Shown here: positions 11,613-22,099 of the stretch, in pieces
Layout of the letters: each line of letters starts with the position of its first letter
Position numbering within the stretch: position 1 is the stretch's first letter
Assembly (NCBI GenBank): GCA_030704615.1
Contig: CM060732.1
Coordinates: 71,405,053 to 71,469,052, forward strand
DNA length: 64,000 bases
Direction: 5' to 3'
Source: Takakia lepidozioides
Lineage: Eukaryota; Streptophyta; Takakiopsida; Takakiales; Takakiaceae
Made by a program: the position numbers and the translations under genes
Notes under the pieces: model-generated
What the model saw: the letters and a program-made list of their open reading frames with translations, nothing else
Database searches by the model: none
Told to the model about the DNA's origin: nothing

Positions 11613-12030
11613 ACTACAACAGATGAGCGTTTTTATGACTGCACATATGACTATTTTTTCAGTCCTATATGCGTTCATGACTATATCACTCTGTAGTGAA
11701 AAAAGCCCTGTCATAGCGACTAGTCTTTAGGACTGCGTTTTGCAAGTCATAGCCGTGACTGCGTGCGTGGTACCTGGAGTCATGCTGTAGAGAGGATGTA
11801 GTCACAACTATATGATTTATATATGACTAACTATATGACTACATGTCTACAAAGTATAACTCCATTGGAGAGGCGTTAGAGAGACATATGTAGCACTCCG
11901 GATGTACACGTGTCCACATAGACAACATATATATGACCCACACGTGGGGAAGAATATCGTATCATATAATGCCACGTTGCCATGATGTAGTCATGAGTAT
12001 ATAACTTCATGACTAAAGAGGTTTTTTAAT
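11613..12030 (+). mobile_element. CACTA transposon end, relic
   Basis: Begins with CACTACAACAGATGAGCG and is dense in ATGACT/AGTCAT subterminal motifs, as at 2569 but in the opposite orientation. After about 12020 it runs into AT-rich DNA without a recognisable right terminus or transposase. Probably a truncated nonautonomous CACTA copy. Confidence 0.6.
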
Positions 12031-13490
12031 AATATTTTAATTTAATAAATTAAATCATACATAATATTTAGATTATTAATTGATTTAAATTCTCATTAGG
12101 TATCTAGGAAAATAGAATGGAATCCATTGTTGTCTTTTATTATTATTTTTATTTTTGTTAACAAAGAGGGATAGTGGGGACAGTGGCCTCTAGAACTTTA
12201 TAGGTAATGGACATAAAATGTCCTTGGATACAAAGAGGAAAAATAACCTCTGGATAGAGTGCCATAGAGGCTGACATTGTCAGGTGCCTGTCATGGCAAA
12301 TACCCACTAGCATGTTTTGGACGAAAATTCGACACTCTCGGTTTTAATGAAACAGGTTCGGGCCTATTGGCGGGGCTCAGTCAATTATGCACGCCTAGGC
12401 TATGGAGAGCCTGACCCGAGACCTGCAATGGGGCAGCCATACTTCCTGCACCAACGAGAGTTGTGGCGTGGTTTGGGCAGTGCTAGATTAGCACGATGAA
12501 TGCACCAAAGAGGGAGCATTGTGGAAGCAGCCGCTTCAAGTGTCATCTCGGCTTCAGTGCAGATTACCCTGGTTGGGATGAAGAGCGCCGTAAGGGCAGC
12601 CACTCTATACTGATCCATTGAGTACAGATCCGGAATGGGAGTTGCTAGTATTTATGGAATCAGTAGCCGGTTGGTAGATTTCTGCTTGGACGATTGAACT
12701 TGGATATTGGCTGACAGACAGTCTACGGCAAGCTGATGCGAATGGCATAACATGAGATGAAGCATTGATCATTTCAAACTGTCAATCTGCCAGGCTTTTT
12801 ACATTAATGGACACACTGTCTACCTGCTACCGAGCTTCAGCGTGCCACTGTAAATATTCATTGTAATTCCCCAAGACCCGCCCATGTGTGGAGAACTCGA
12901 GACGGCGTGGCTGTTCAGATGGAAAATCGGGAACCTGCAGGGAACAGAGGGCACAAGTATGGATATCACTCCTCCGACAGATCAACCCTGGATATGGAAA
13001 AGAGGTTTTTTGAAATTAATTTTGCGTCTGATCTTGGTTGGGCGTTGGGCTAGAGTTCCTGAAATCAACAGGTAGTCTTGGCCCTTCAGTAATATACGAT
13101 TTCGTGAGCAGCACGGTGGCCCGACCTGAGTTGATGCCTCCAGTTCGTGTGGCTTTGGTTTTTGATAGTTATTGATCCCACAAAAACCGTTAGTTAACGG
13201 GAAAAAAAAACAAATCAAATAGCCCTATTGTTAATTAAATGGACAAATAATATGTTTTTGGGATTAGATAAACTTTGGTTGGTCATATCTTTGTCAAAAG
13301 AGCTCCGTTTGACACAGTTTTTAGGGGGATAGTTGCAGAAAGGGGAAATCTACCTACCTAGACAAAAAAATCTATAGAATTTTTCTAATATAAATTAGAT
13401 CCTCCCCACATCTATTTGAGGTCTATTAAAGAAGCTGATTCAACTCACTGAGCTTCCTAATTGTAACACACATGTTACTCTTTGACATTA
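12031..13490. other. No gene recognised
   Basis: An AT-rich stretch (12030-12160) is followed by about 1.3 kb of ordinary base composition with only short frames and no recognisable motif. It may include outer LTR sequence of copy C, but I could not place an LTR start. Confidence 0.35.
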
Positions 13491-13499
13491 GTGTATGGC

Positions 13500-14032
13500 T
13501 AGAGAGGAAATGGAGAGTGTCGGGATGAGGGCATGTTGGGGTTAGGAATTGCTTTAGTCTCTCCTCCCCATAGCTTTCTACCTTCTCGGTAGGCCAAAAC
13601 CTTTCCATAGATGGAGGCAAGAGTCAGTCCAGGTTTTTGGGCTGGGGTATTCTGCAAGAGCAGCACTGCGGAGGGATTTTGGTATGGGGGTGTTGATGTT
13701 TTGATTCTTGTGTTTGGATCCCTCCCACACCTGCATGCTTGACTGTGCGTCATGTTGGTTTTGTGTGGGCGCTTGCTTTTATAGGGGTTAGACCGGATTT
13801 GATCACTAGTCAATTCTAGAGTATGCTGTCAGTGGTGAGGCTGGAGTGATGACCAGCAAGACCACCAGTGTTTCTTCTATGGTGAGGCTGGGTTGATGAC
13901 CAGCCAACCATATGAGTTTTTGCGGTGGATGCAGGTGCAGGATCCCTTAGCCACTGGGATATGACCCTTAAACTGCAATAGGTGCCTACCCGTGTCACTA
14001 TTAGAATTAGTATTAGAGCCTTATAGTGTCAT
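13500..14032 (+). repeat. LTR/leader region of Ty3/gypsy copy C with decayed primer binding site
   Basis: The block 13500-13960 is similar to the reverse complement of 21340-21880, which precedes Gag in copy D; both share the GTGATGACCAGCA and CGGTGGATGCAGGTGCAG segments. At 14008-14020 lies TAGTATTAGAGCC, two transitions away from TGGTATCAGAGCC, the usual plant element primer site for initiator tRNA-Met. Gag follows at once. The LTR borders themselves are not resolved. Confidence 0.5.
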
Positions 14033-16026
14033 GTGGGGGAGGTGTGGGTTGTGAGTATCATCACGGAGTTACCCAATGGTTTTGAGGGGAGTACGGCTAC
14101 AGACAGTAGCAGTGAGAGTGGGTTCACAAGACGAGGTGTTCGGTTCAGACCACCTTCACCTCCACCCTCAACTAGTGCAGAGTCTGACACAGACTCAGAG
14201 GCTTCATCAACAGGTGTGCAGTTTCCTTTGTCATTGTTGTGGGACGACATGGAGGAGATCCAAGGGGCCTCGTAGGTACCACTACAACATATCGCGGTAG
14301 TTATGATTGCCAAACCATGGTAGTCATGGTTTTCATGACTTTGACCATGACTGCACCATGTTTTTATATGAAATTGACCTCCCGCAGTTGTTCATACGTC
14401 TGTAGTCATATGAACGACTATTTAAATAGTCGTCTGTATGACTACATGGCTCCGGAATGGACGGAAGGCTGGTCAACGGCAATTGACCAGATTTAGCTCA
14501 CCATTCATAGTCATTTCCATGACTACAGTGTACATAGATGAGGTTACATAGTCATGATGACTACTGGGGATTTTGTAATTTGGTGTGTATAATACAATTA
14601 AAACACCATATGATCATATGAATGACTAATGGGTGTATTGGTTAATAGGTAGTGAACTATAACTCTTATAATAAAGAGGTTGCAGGTTCAAACTCCTCTA
14701 AGTACAATCAAATGGATAAGATGGCCATAGGGTTAGTAGGTGAAGTAGGGATAGCACGTGGTGCCATAGATGGACTGCTACGTGGTTTTTTCATTATTAT
14801 AAAATGCATTATGCCACGTGGCACAATGCGGTGCGACGCAACGTTTGACATATGTTTTTATTTTTTAAGTTTTTTTAATTTAATTTAATTTTTTAAATCA
14901 ATTGCGCCTCACCACGTGGCACGGCAGCGGCGGCTGCTGTATGGTATATATGACTGCAGAGAGAGATATCACTTGGTTCATATGACTGTAGTCATCCAGA
15001 CCGTACCATCCTGTACTCATTGTATTGACTTGGTTTGCACGACTTACAGTCATAGAAGTCATATATACCGTTTATGACTACAGAATAGTCATATATACAG
15101 TCATAAATACCGGGATCTGTTATAGTGTACTCTGGAGCTGTGGGCACAATCGAGCTGGATGACTTTATCCAGGAGTTCGACAGTTGGTGTGATTTGCAGC
15201 AAATACGCAATCCACAGCTGTTCACCCCATTCATGGCGTGGAAGGGACTGTTCCAACATTTGGAAGGCCCGCCTATGGACGATTACCACGAGGTCAGGCG
15301 AGGATATGAAGCAAAGATTGAGGAGTGGAGGATGTATTGGTCATCTGACTACGTCTCCATTACTCGAGGCACGACGCGACCGGTAGCTGCATTAGCACCA
15401 ATATCTCACACTGCCAGCACTAGTAGTGGAACAAGTAGTGCCGGTACTTTTGCAGGTGATATCAGTTCTAAAGGTGCTACCACTCCTCCTGCCATGACTA
15501 CAACACATGTGCCTAGATTCAACCCGGTGATGGAGTTCTTCTAGGAGTTGCGGAGGAACTACCAAGGCGTATGGACAGAGAAGTTGCGAAGTTTGCAAGA
15601 CTTCCAACGCAAGTCCAGTGAGAGCTTGCGAGAGGCCTATACTCGTATGAGGCGTTTGATAAGTGTGATCCAAGGGGTCACTGAAGCTCAGGCAATCCAA
15701 CTCTGGTATGGAATTTTGGACAAGGAACTCAGGAGAAGGGTGCGGGATGCAACCCTGTTACAAGCGGCCCAACCCACCTTAGCAAATGTGTTTCTGCTGG
15801 CTGAGCGGATTGAGCTCAACATGGTGGAGGAGCGTGTAATGACCATTGGGTTTGGCAAAGACATGCCACGAGGTGTGTCTGCCAACCAACAAACGCAGCA
15901 CACTGTACCGCAGCGTGGTCATGGGGGCAAGGTTGCCCAACCCAAATTCCATGGAGCTTACAGGGGACCTCAGGTGCAGAGGCAAGTAGCTTCTCTTGCA
16001 GGCCAACAACAACTAGGGGTGGTGTG
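14033..16026 (+). pseudogene. Gag of Ty3/gypsy copy C, split by a CACTA insertion
   Basis: The N-terminal part (14033-14275, acidic and Ser-rich, ending LLWDDMEEIQGA) is separated by an 848-bp insertion from the rest, which starts VGTIELDDFIQEFDSWC at about 15130. The capsid-like region is seen as AWKGLFQHLEGPP, LRSLQDFQRKSSESLREAY and RMRRLISVIQGVTEAQA. A TAG follows VMEFF near 15541. The copy breaks off at 16026 just where the zinc knuckles should begin; that part lies inverted in the next segment. Closely similar to Gag of copy D. Confidence 0.85.
14280..15127 (+). mobile_element. Nonautonomous CACTA element in Gag of copy C (TSD TAC)
   Basis: The left end is CACTACAACATATCGCGGTA. The reverse complement of the right end is CACTATAACAGATCCCGGTA, matching at 16 of 20 positions and beyond. 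The element is flanked by TAC on both sides (14277-14279 and 15128-15130), the 3-bp duplication expected of CACTA elements, and removing it restores a continuous Gag frame as in copy D. Inside are many AGTCATA/TATGACT motifs and no transposase, so it needed a helper. Length 848 bp. Confidence 0.88.
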
Positions 16027-16405
16027 TTGCTGTTGAGGAGGAACGGGAGGTGGACCCTCAGGTCTTGGAGCTGATATCACCTGAGTTATGGCCATGGTAG
16101 CAAGCCTTTACTCTAGCTGCTGAAGCCGGTTGGCCATGCCTTGGTCAACGCCCTGACCTCCACGTCCTTGGCCATACTGTGCTTGGCCTCGTCCTGCACT
16201 CTTTGAGGTGCTTCACCTCGCCCCCGGCAACCATTGTTCCCTTGGAACTGGCCTCGTCGCAACTCAGGGTGCAAGTCATAACACTAGGCCTCTCCATGCC
16301 CATACTTGCCACAATGCCCACACTGCAACTGTGCAGGTTGTGCTTGTGCCGACCCTTTGCCGCTCTCTGGGCAATCCTTCTTGACATGGGGTCCTCCACT
16401 CATCC
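16027..16405 (-). repeat. Inverted segment: Gag zinc-knuckle region of copy C
   Basis: This stretch has the same top-strand orientation as 19765-20150 of copy D, which is minus-strand coding, although the surrounding copy C is plus-strand. Read on the minus strand it encodes the second Gag knuckle region and the Gly/Arg-rich linker (for example QLQCGHCGKYGHG). To its right copy C resumes in plus orientation. The simplest view is an inversion of about 380 bp inside copy C. Confidence 0.75.
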
Positions 16406-16454
16406 TGACAGAGGAGACATGGGAGGCATGGGATTTATGTGTGGGGCAGCACTA

Positions 16455-16821
16455 GGGTAGAACACCCTATGACCGTTCATCTAAAGATGACGGAAGATCT
16501 AACGGTGAATTTTTGTCATTTTTACCCCGGATAAATTGATAAGATGCCCCACATCTGGGGCATCCCAACACATTTGGAAGTGCATGATTTCATGAAATCC
16601 ACACAAAGTTATGGGGTTTCAAAGTTGAACCAATCCGAATGCTTGTGTGAAGTTTGAGCCTTACAACCACTCATATTTCTTGGGGGTTCTATCAAACAAC
16701 TGTTTGCCAAGTGGCAAAAATGAGCAGTCTTGGGCCAGCAATGGTCGCTCATGCAGGCCTGACCCAAGCAATTATAAGGTGAACGGTCATAGGAACTATA
16801 ACGGTCATAGGGTGTTTTATC
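16455..16821. mobile_element. Small TIR transposon (MITE) with CTA target duplication
   Basis: The ends are inverted repeats sharing AACACCCTATGACCGTT, preceded by GGTAG on the left and by GATA on the right (read inward). CTA flanks both sides (16452-16454 and 16822-16824). Copy D has the uninterrupted target (ACACTACCACTAG), so the insertion is clear. It is 367 bp, non-coding, and has internal copies of the GACCGTT/AACGGTC motif. A 3-bp CTA duplication would fit PIF/Harbinger-like elements, but the superfamily is not proven. Confidence 0.8.
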
Positions 16822-16829
16822 CTACCACT

Positions 16830-17520
16830 ACTGCAGGTGGAATCTGCTGCAGCCGTCACTCGAGGAGCAGCACGAGTTCCTGAGCCACGAGGTGCAGAGG
16901 TGGAGTTGGATCCACAGCGTGGGGAGGCAAGCTGTTAGGCTAGGATGCCTCAATCATTCATCTTGGCGGAGACAGTGTCGATGACATCCATGGCACCTAG
17001 TTCTCGCCCGACGGATACCGAAGCAGAGGCCGTTATTGTACCATTGGGGAGAGCTACACTCCAGCACTGATACCTGCTGCCAAGGCTAGTGTAGCCAGTG
17101 TATTGATAGGGGCGGCCACCTCTGTGTGTCAGGCCCTACTGTTCTCAGCAACTATAATTGCGATGCCGGGGGTAAGACCAGCTGTAGTGTTCAGACTAGC
17201 AGCAACACTCTGTGAGAGTGAGGAGGTCACTTCATCTTCAGCGGAGTTAGTGGAAGGTGTAGTGGCAGAGGGATCCTTGGATTTGAGGGTCAAGACTGCC
17301 ACGGCTGCGCCATGGCAACCTGCAGCTGCCAGGTTGACAGAGCTGCCAGCTAGGCCAACCTTTGAGCGCGCCATGGTGACACTTGAAGTTGTCTTGTTAG
17401 ACAACCAGGATGACATTTTCTCTTTGAGTGGACTGGCAAGCAAGAGGTACTGGCCACTACGGGTCTTTGTTGGACTCGGGAGCTCAGCCATTGATGTTGG
17501 GCAGAGCTGCTATTGCAGAT
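16830..17520 (+). pseudogene. Protease region of Ty3/gypsy copy C
   Basis: Parallel to the protease region of copy D (reverse complement of 19705-19060). The stretch LDNQDDIFSLSGLASKRYWPLRVF precedes a damaged active site: copy D has LLDSGAQ, here the frame reads VGLGSSA after a shift, so the catalytic Asp-Ser/Thr-Gly is not readable. A deletion follows and joins the protease directly to the middle of the methyltransferase region. Confidence 0.75.
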
Positions 17521-17860
17521 TTGGGCCAGCAGACATCTCTTTGCTGGGGGCGCATGATTTGGAGCGGGTTGGCCCTATTCACTTGGTAGTGGCAAGTTGG
17601 CCCTGCCAAGGGCATTCATCAACCGGGCATGACAATGGGTTATAAGACTCAAGGTCACGCCTGTTTTGGGAGATGTTGAGGGTCCTGTGCTATTTACAGC
17701 TTCAGCAGACAGACTCTCGGTATAGATCTTGGAGAATGTGCCATTGATGGGTGATTCTTGGGCCAAGGTGATGACCAGTGTGCATCAAGTGCGGTCTTGG
17801 ATTAGGTCAGCAGTGTTGATGGATGCAGCTGCAGTGGGGTCATGGGCTCATCGCCCATGA
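17521..17860 (+). pseudogene. DNA methyltransferase fragment of copy C
   Basis: Only the part around motif IV is clear: DLERVGPIHLVVASWPCQGHS then GHDNGL and a stop at about 17643. Traces of the motif VI region follow (a TTGGAGAATGTGCC string). Motifs I and II are lost in the upstream deletion. Near 17858 it joins the methyltransferase motif X region in the same way as copy B. Confidence 0.75.
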
Positions 17861-18627
17861 TAGCCAGTTGCAGCAGTTAGTGGAGCCCAATGTTGACGAG
17901 CGCGAGCGAGCGATGGGTTTTACCACTGGTACCACGGTGGTGTCATCTCTTTCTGAGGCATCACATCGTCAGGTGTTGGGGCAAGCAATGGATTTCAATT
18001 GCTTGACCTTGATTATCAGCTTGGCTATGGTTGAACAGCGCAGAGTACGGAATACACTTCCCTTGATGGTCTCTCTACCTACCGAGACGGTACATGCAGC
18101 GAGTGGGGGCGGACATGTGAGGACCACAAGGTGCAGGCCGCATCCATGGCACACGTGGGAGGTGCTCGAGGTTCAGAAGGAGTTGGCAGCCAAGGCGGCG
18201 GTGATGGATCAGCTTGGGGATTTTCTCGAGTTGAGGAGGTCCTTAAGGATGAGATGATGGGGCAGGATGAGGCATTGTCACTGACAGAGCAGGCAGTGGT
18301 CACTACTCAAGAGGTTGTAGCATAGCAACCACGGGATGCGTCTTCTACTTCTAAGCCTGCTGGACTCAATGTTGCAGTCACGGAGGACAACTGGGAGCAT
18401 GATGTTGGACCCATAGTCACTGGAGGAGAGAGACAACGTATACGGCGGTTCTTGAGGGCTTACAAGAACTGTTTTGCCTTCAGTTTGAAGAACTTGGGAG
18501 CACTGAAGGGTCAAGAGATTCGCATTGAATTGGCCACTGACACGCCAATCTTTCGGAGACCCTATAGATACAGTGACATGGAGAGGTCCTTGATTCAGAT
18601 GAGGACTCAGGACCTCTGGGAGGCCTT
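17861..18627 (+). pseudogene. DNMT C-terminus, linker and RT start of copy C
   Basis: Nearly the same as 6601-7371 of copy B. The frame gives SEASHRQVLGQAMD (motif X), the KELAAKAAVMDQL linker and then IRIELATDTPIFRRPYRYS of the RT lead-in. It ends at about 18627 within TQDLWEA, where minus-strand copy D begins directly. Confidence 0.8.
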
Positions 18628-18639
18628 CCAGCAACTCTC

Positions 18640-19718
18640 CAGGCCAACTAACTGCAGCTGTAAAGGCGGCTAGTGTTGGCAGCTTGCCCTGTTGGGCAAC
18701 CGCAATACCCCCAATAAATGTCATAGGGAGCTGTGCACGACGACCATCCCCTGACTGCCATCCAGGCCTATAGGATGCTGACTCCTCCCAAAAGTCCAGG
18801 GTGAAGCCCATGGGATATAACACTGCCCCACCAACAAGGACATCGTAAGAGACCGCGTCTGTCACAATGGCCTTGGCTCGCATCACTGAGCCATCTACAT
18901 GATGATCTGGTTGTAGTCCAATGGCCAACTCACGCCGTGTCATGCCCCGAGCCTGCTCTGATCCTCCCAGAGATGTCTGTATCTGGAAAGGACAAGGCTC
19001 CATATCCGCCTCCATGAGGCCCAAACCTGCAATAGCAGCTCTGCCCAACATCAATGGCTGAGCTCCTGAGTCCAACAAGACCCGCAGTGGCCGGTACTTC
19101 TTGCTTGCCGGTCCACTCAAAGTGAAAATGCCTCCCTGGTTGTCTAACAAGACAACTCCAGGTGTCACCATGGCGCGCTCAAAGGCTGGCCTAGCTGGTA
19201 GCTCCGTCAACCTGGCAGCTGCAGCTTGCCATGGCGCAGCCGTGGCAGTTTTGCCCCTCAAATCCGAGGATCCCTCTGCCACTACACCTTCCAGTAACTC
19301 CGCAGAAGATGAAGTGACCTCCCCACTCTCGCAGAGTGTTGCTACTAGTCTGAACACTGCAGCTGGTCTTACCCCCGGCGTCGCAATCATGGTTGCCGAG
19401 AATAGTGGGGCTTGACACATAGAGGTGGCTGCCCCCAATAACACACCGGCTGCACTAGCCTTGGTAGCAGGTGTCAGTGCTGCACGTGTAGCTCTCCCCA
19501 ATGGCATAGTAACCTCCGCCTCGGTAACAGTCGGGCGAGAACTAGGTGCCATGGATGGCGTCAACACTGTCTCCGCCAATGTGAATGACTGAGGAAGCCT
19601 CGCCTGACGGCTTGCCTCCCCACGCTGTGAATCCAATTCCACCTCTGCACCTCGTGGCTCAGGAACTCGTGCTGCTCCTCGAGTCACGGCTGCAACAGAC
19701 TCCACCTACACTAGTGGT
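18640..19718 (-). pseudogene. Aspartic protease region of copy D
   Basis: A long Ala/Thr-rich lead (PRGAEVELDSQRGEASRQAR) is followed by LRVLLDSGAQPLMLG, the DSG active site with flanking hydrophobics of a retropepsin. VSYDVLVGGAVLYPMGFTLD then follows; the strand before the second hydrophobic-Gly motif is as in many Ty3 proteases. The reading frame past SWPGELLEG is not protease: it runs across the junction into the reverse complement of copy C. Confidence 0.8.
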
Positions 19719-19996
19719 AGTGTTGCTCCGCACATGAATCCCATGCCTCTCATATCTCCTCCCTCAGGAGCAGGAGGTGGACCATCCCGCCTTGGAGCCG
19801 GTACCACCTGAGCTATAGCTATGGCAGCGAGCCTCTGCTCTAGCTGCTGAAGCCGGTTGGCCATGTCTTGGTCAACACCCTGACCTCCGCATCCTTGGCC
19901 ATGTTGAGCTTGCCCTTGGCCTGCACCTCGTGCCCAACCACCTCGTCCTCTCTGGGCTGGTCCACCTCGCCCCCGGCCACCATTGTTCCCTTGGAA

Positions 19997-21283
19997 CTAG
20001 CCTAGGCGCAACTCAGGGTGCAAGTCATAACACTGGGCATCTCCATGCCCATACTTGCCACAATGCCCACACTGCAACTGTGCAGGCTGTGCTTGTGCCG
20101 GCCTTCTGCCACTCTCTGGGCAATCTCTCTTGACATGGGGTCCTCCACATGTCCAACATATCACCCCTGGTTGCTGTTGGCCTGCAAAAGATGCCACGGG
20201 CCTCTGCACCTGAGGTCCCCTGTAAGCTCCATGAAACTTGGGTTGGGCAACCTTGCCCCCCTGACCACGCTGTTGGGCAGTCCCTTGTACCTGTTGGCTG
20301 GCAGCTGCACCTCGTGCAAGCATGTCCTTGCCAAATCCAATGGTAACAACTCGCTCCTCCACCATGTTGAGCTCAATCCGCTCAGCCAGCAAAAACACAT
20401 CCGCTAATGTGGGTTGGGCCGCTTGTAACAGGGTTGCATCCCGCACCCTTCTCTTGAGCTCATTGTCCAAAATTCCATACCAGAACTGGACTGCCTGAGC
20501 TTCAGTAACCCCTTGGATCACACTTATCAAGCGCCTCATACGAGTGTAGGCCTCTCGCAAGCTCTCACTGGATTTGCGCTGGAAGTCTTGCAAACTTCGC
20601 AGCTTCTCTGTCCGTACACCTTGGTAGTTCCTCCGCAACTCCTGGAAGAACTCCACCACCGGGTTGAATCTAGGCACATGTGTTGTAATTGTGGCAGGAG
20701 GAGTAGTAGCACCTTTTGAACTAGTACCACCTGCAGAAGTGCCGGCACTACTTGTTCCACTACTAGTGCTTGTAGTTGGAGATGTTTGTGTAGCTGCTGG
20801 TGTCACCGCTGCCCTTGTGCCTCTAGTGATTGAGACATAGTTAGGTGACCAATACTCTCGCCACTCCTCAATCTCCACCGCATGTCCCCGCCTAAATTCA
20901 TGGTAATCATCCATGGGCGGCCCCTCAAGGTGCTGGAATAGCCCCTTCCACGCCATAAAGGGCGTAAACAATTGTGGATTGCGCATTTGGTGCAAATCAC
21001 ACCAATTGTCAAACTCTTGTATAAAGTCATCAAGCTCGATGGTGCCCACAGCTCTAGAGTACCTACGTGGCCCCTTGGTAGCTCCATACATCTCCTCCAT
21101 CGTGTCCCACAACAATGGCACGGAAATGACTTGCACCCTCGGCGAGAATCCTCCTGACTCCGAGTCTGAACCTTCCTCAGAAGATACTGAAGGTGAAAGT
21201 GGCCTAAACCGCACACCTTGTCTTGTGTACCCACTAGTATCGCTGGTGCTTGTACCGGCACTCCCCTCAGCAGCTGGTGGCAC
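19997..21283 (-). CDS. Gag polyprotein of copy D, 428 codons
   Basis: Structural protein of a Ty3/gypsy element. The N-terminus (about residues 1-75) is acidic and Ser-rich. A capsid-like helical region (about 80-330) contains ELDDFIQEFDNWC, FMAWKGLFQHLEGPP, LRSLQDFQRKSSE and AERIELNMVEERV. Two CCHC knuckles follow: CWTCGGPHVKRDC and CGHCGKYGHGDAQC. The first in-frame ATG after the leader was taken as start. The frame ends at a TAG before the protease, and because the copy lacks most of pol it cannot move by itself. Gag might still be made. Confidence 0.82.
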   Translation of the reverse strand: MPPAAEGSAGTSTSDTSGYTRQGVRFRPLSPSVSSEEGSDSESGGFSPRVQVISVPLLWDTMEEMYGATKGPRRYSRAVGTIELDDFIQEFDNWCDLHQMRNPQLFTPFMAWKGLFQHLEGPPMDDYHEFRRGHAVEIEEWREYWSPNYVSITRGTRAAVTPAATQTSPTTSTSSGTSSAGTSAGGTSSKGATTPPATITTHVPRFNPVVEFFQELRRNYQGVRTEKLRSLQDFQRKSSESLREAYTRMRRLISVIQGVTEAQAVQFWYGILDNELKRRVRDATLLQAAQPTLADVFLLAERIELNMVEERVVTIGFGKDMLARGAAASQQVQGTAQQRGQGGKVAQPKFHGAYRGPQVQRPVASFAGQQQPGVICWTCGGPHVKRDCPESGRRPAQAQPAQLQCGHCGKYGHGDAQCYDLHPELRLG

Positions 21284-21339
21284 CTCTGTGATGAAAACTC
21301 ACAACCCAACCGGTTGTCAACCTGTCTCTAATCCCCACT

Positions 21340-21880
21340 TTCTACAAGGTACCGGGTAAAGAACCTGTTGCGGCTACTGGTTCAAGCAGGAATAATAGGT
21401 TTCTAACGTAGACCTGTACCTGCACCTGCATCCACCGCAAGCACTCCTATGGTCTGCTGGTCATCAACCCAGCCTCACCATAGAAGAAACACTGGTGTCT
21501 TGCTGGTCATCACTCCAGCCTCACCACCGACAGCATACTCTAGGATTGGCCGGTGATCAAATCCGGACCAACCTCCTATGAAAACAAGCGCCCACACAAA
21601 GCTAACATGGCGCACAGTCAAGCATGCAGGTGTGGAGGGGATCCAAACACAAGAAAATCAAGACAGCAACTCCCCCACACCAAAAACACTCCACAGTGTC
21701 GTTCCTGCAAGGACACCCCAGCCCAAACCCGGACTAACTCTTGCCTCCACCTACGGAAAGGTTTTGGCCTACAGAGAGGGTGAAAGACTATGGAGAAGAG
21801 AAACTAAAGCAATTCCTAACCCCAGAATGCTCTCATCCCACCACTCTCCCTCCTGTCTCTATCCACTCGCTTGTATGGCC
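21340..21880 (-). repeat. LTR/leader region of copy D
   Basis: Similar to the reverse complement of 13500-13960 in front of Gag of copy C. Next to Gag the minus strand has AGAAAGTGGGGATTAGAGA, a string found again at 32480-32500. No clean TG...CA borders or second LTR were found, as expected for a copy cut off at its 3' side. Confidence 0.5.
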
Positions 21881-21944
21881 GTGGCAAGTATCCTTCAATA
21901 TCAATCAATCAATCCTTCAAGAGCTCTTCAACATTGTCCACCAA

Positions 21945-22080
21945 AGCTCCTCGAAGGGTCCTCCAAGGACCCCAAAGATCCTCCAAACACTCCTCTAAGG
22001 ACCCCAAAGATCCTCCAAATACTCCTCCAAGGGCCCTCAAATATCTTCCAAACAATCCTCCAAAGGCCCTTAAATTTCAC
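21945..22080. repeat. Short tandem repeats of a CTCCAAGGACCCCAAAGAT type
   Basis: About four diverged units of roughly 33 bp share TCCTCCAAGGACCCCAAAGA or TCCTCCAAGGGCCCTCAAAT. No coding role is evident. Confidence 0.7.
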
Positions 22081-22099
22081 TAAGTCCTTTCACTGTTGA

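Larger units (their letters stand above)
18628..21880 (-). mobile_element. Ty3/gypsy copy D (LTR/leader-Gag-protease), 3' truncated
   Basis: Minus-strand copy with a leader at 21880-21300, Gag at 21283-19997 and protease at 19705 to about 18770, ending at 18628 inside the protease-DNMT linker. It is the reverse complement of much of copy C, so C and D form a second head-to-head inverted pair. Gag is almost intact; a TAG at 19997 and another stop near 19708 separate Gag from the protease frame. Confidence 0.88.

Noticed and set aside
17129-17491. Open frames on the strand opposite the protease and Gag regions of copies C and D
   Set aside because: They are mirror images of real coding frames in GC-rich retroelement sequence and show no motif of their own.
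18278-18780. C-terminal extension of the copy D protease frame
   Set aside because: Past about 18628 this is simply copy C read backwards across the junction.
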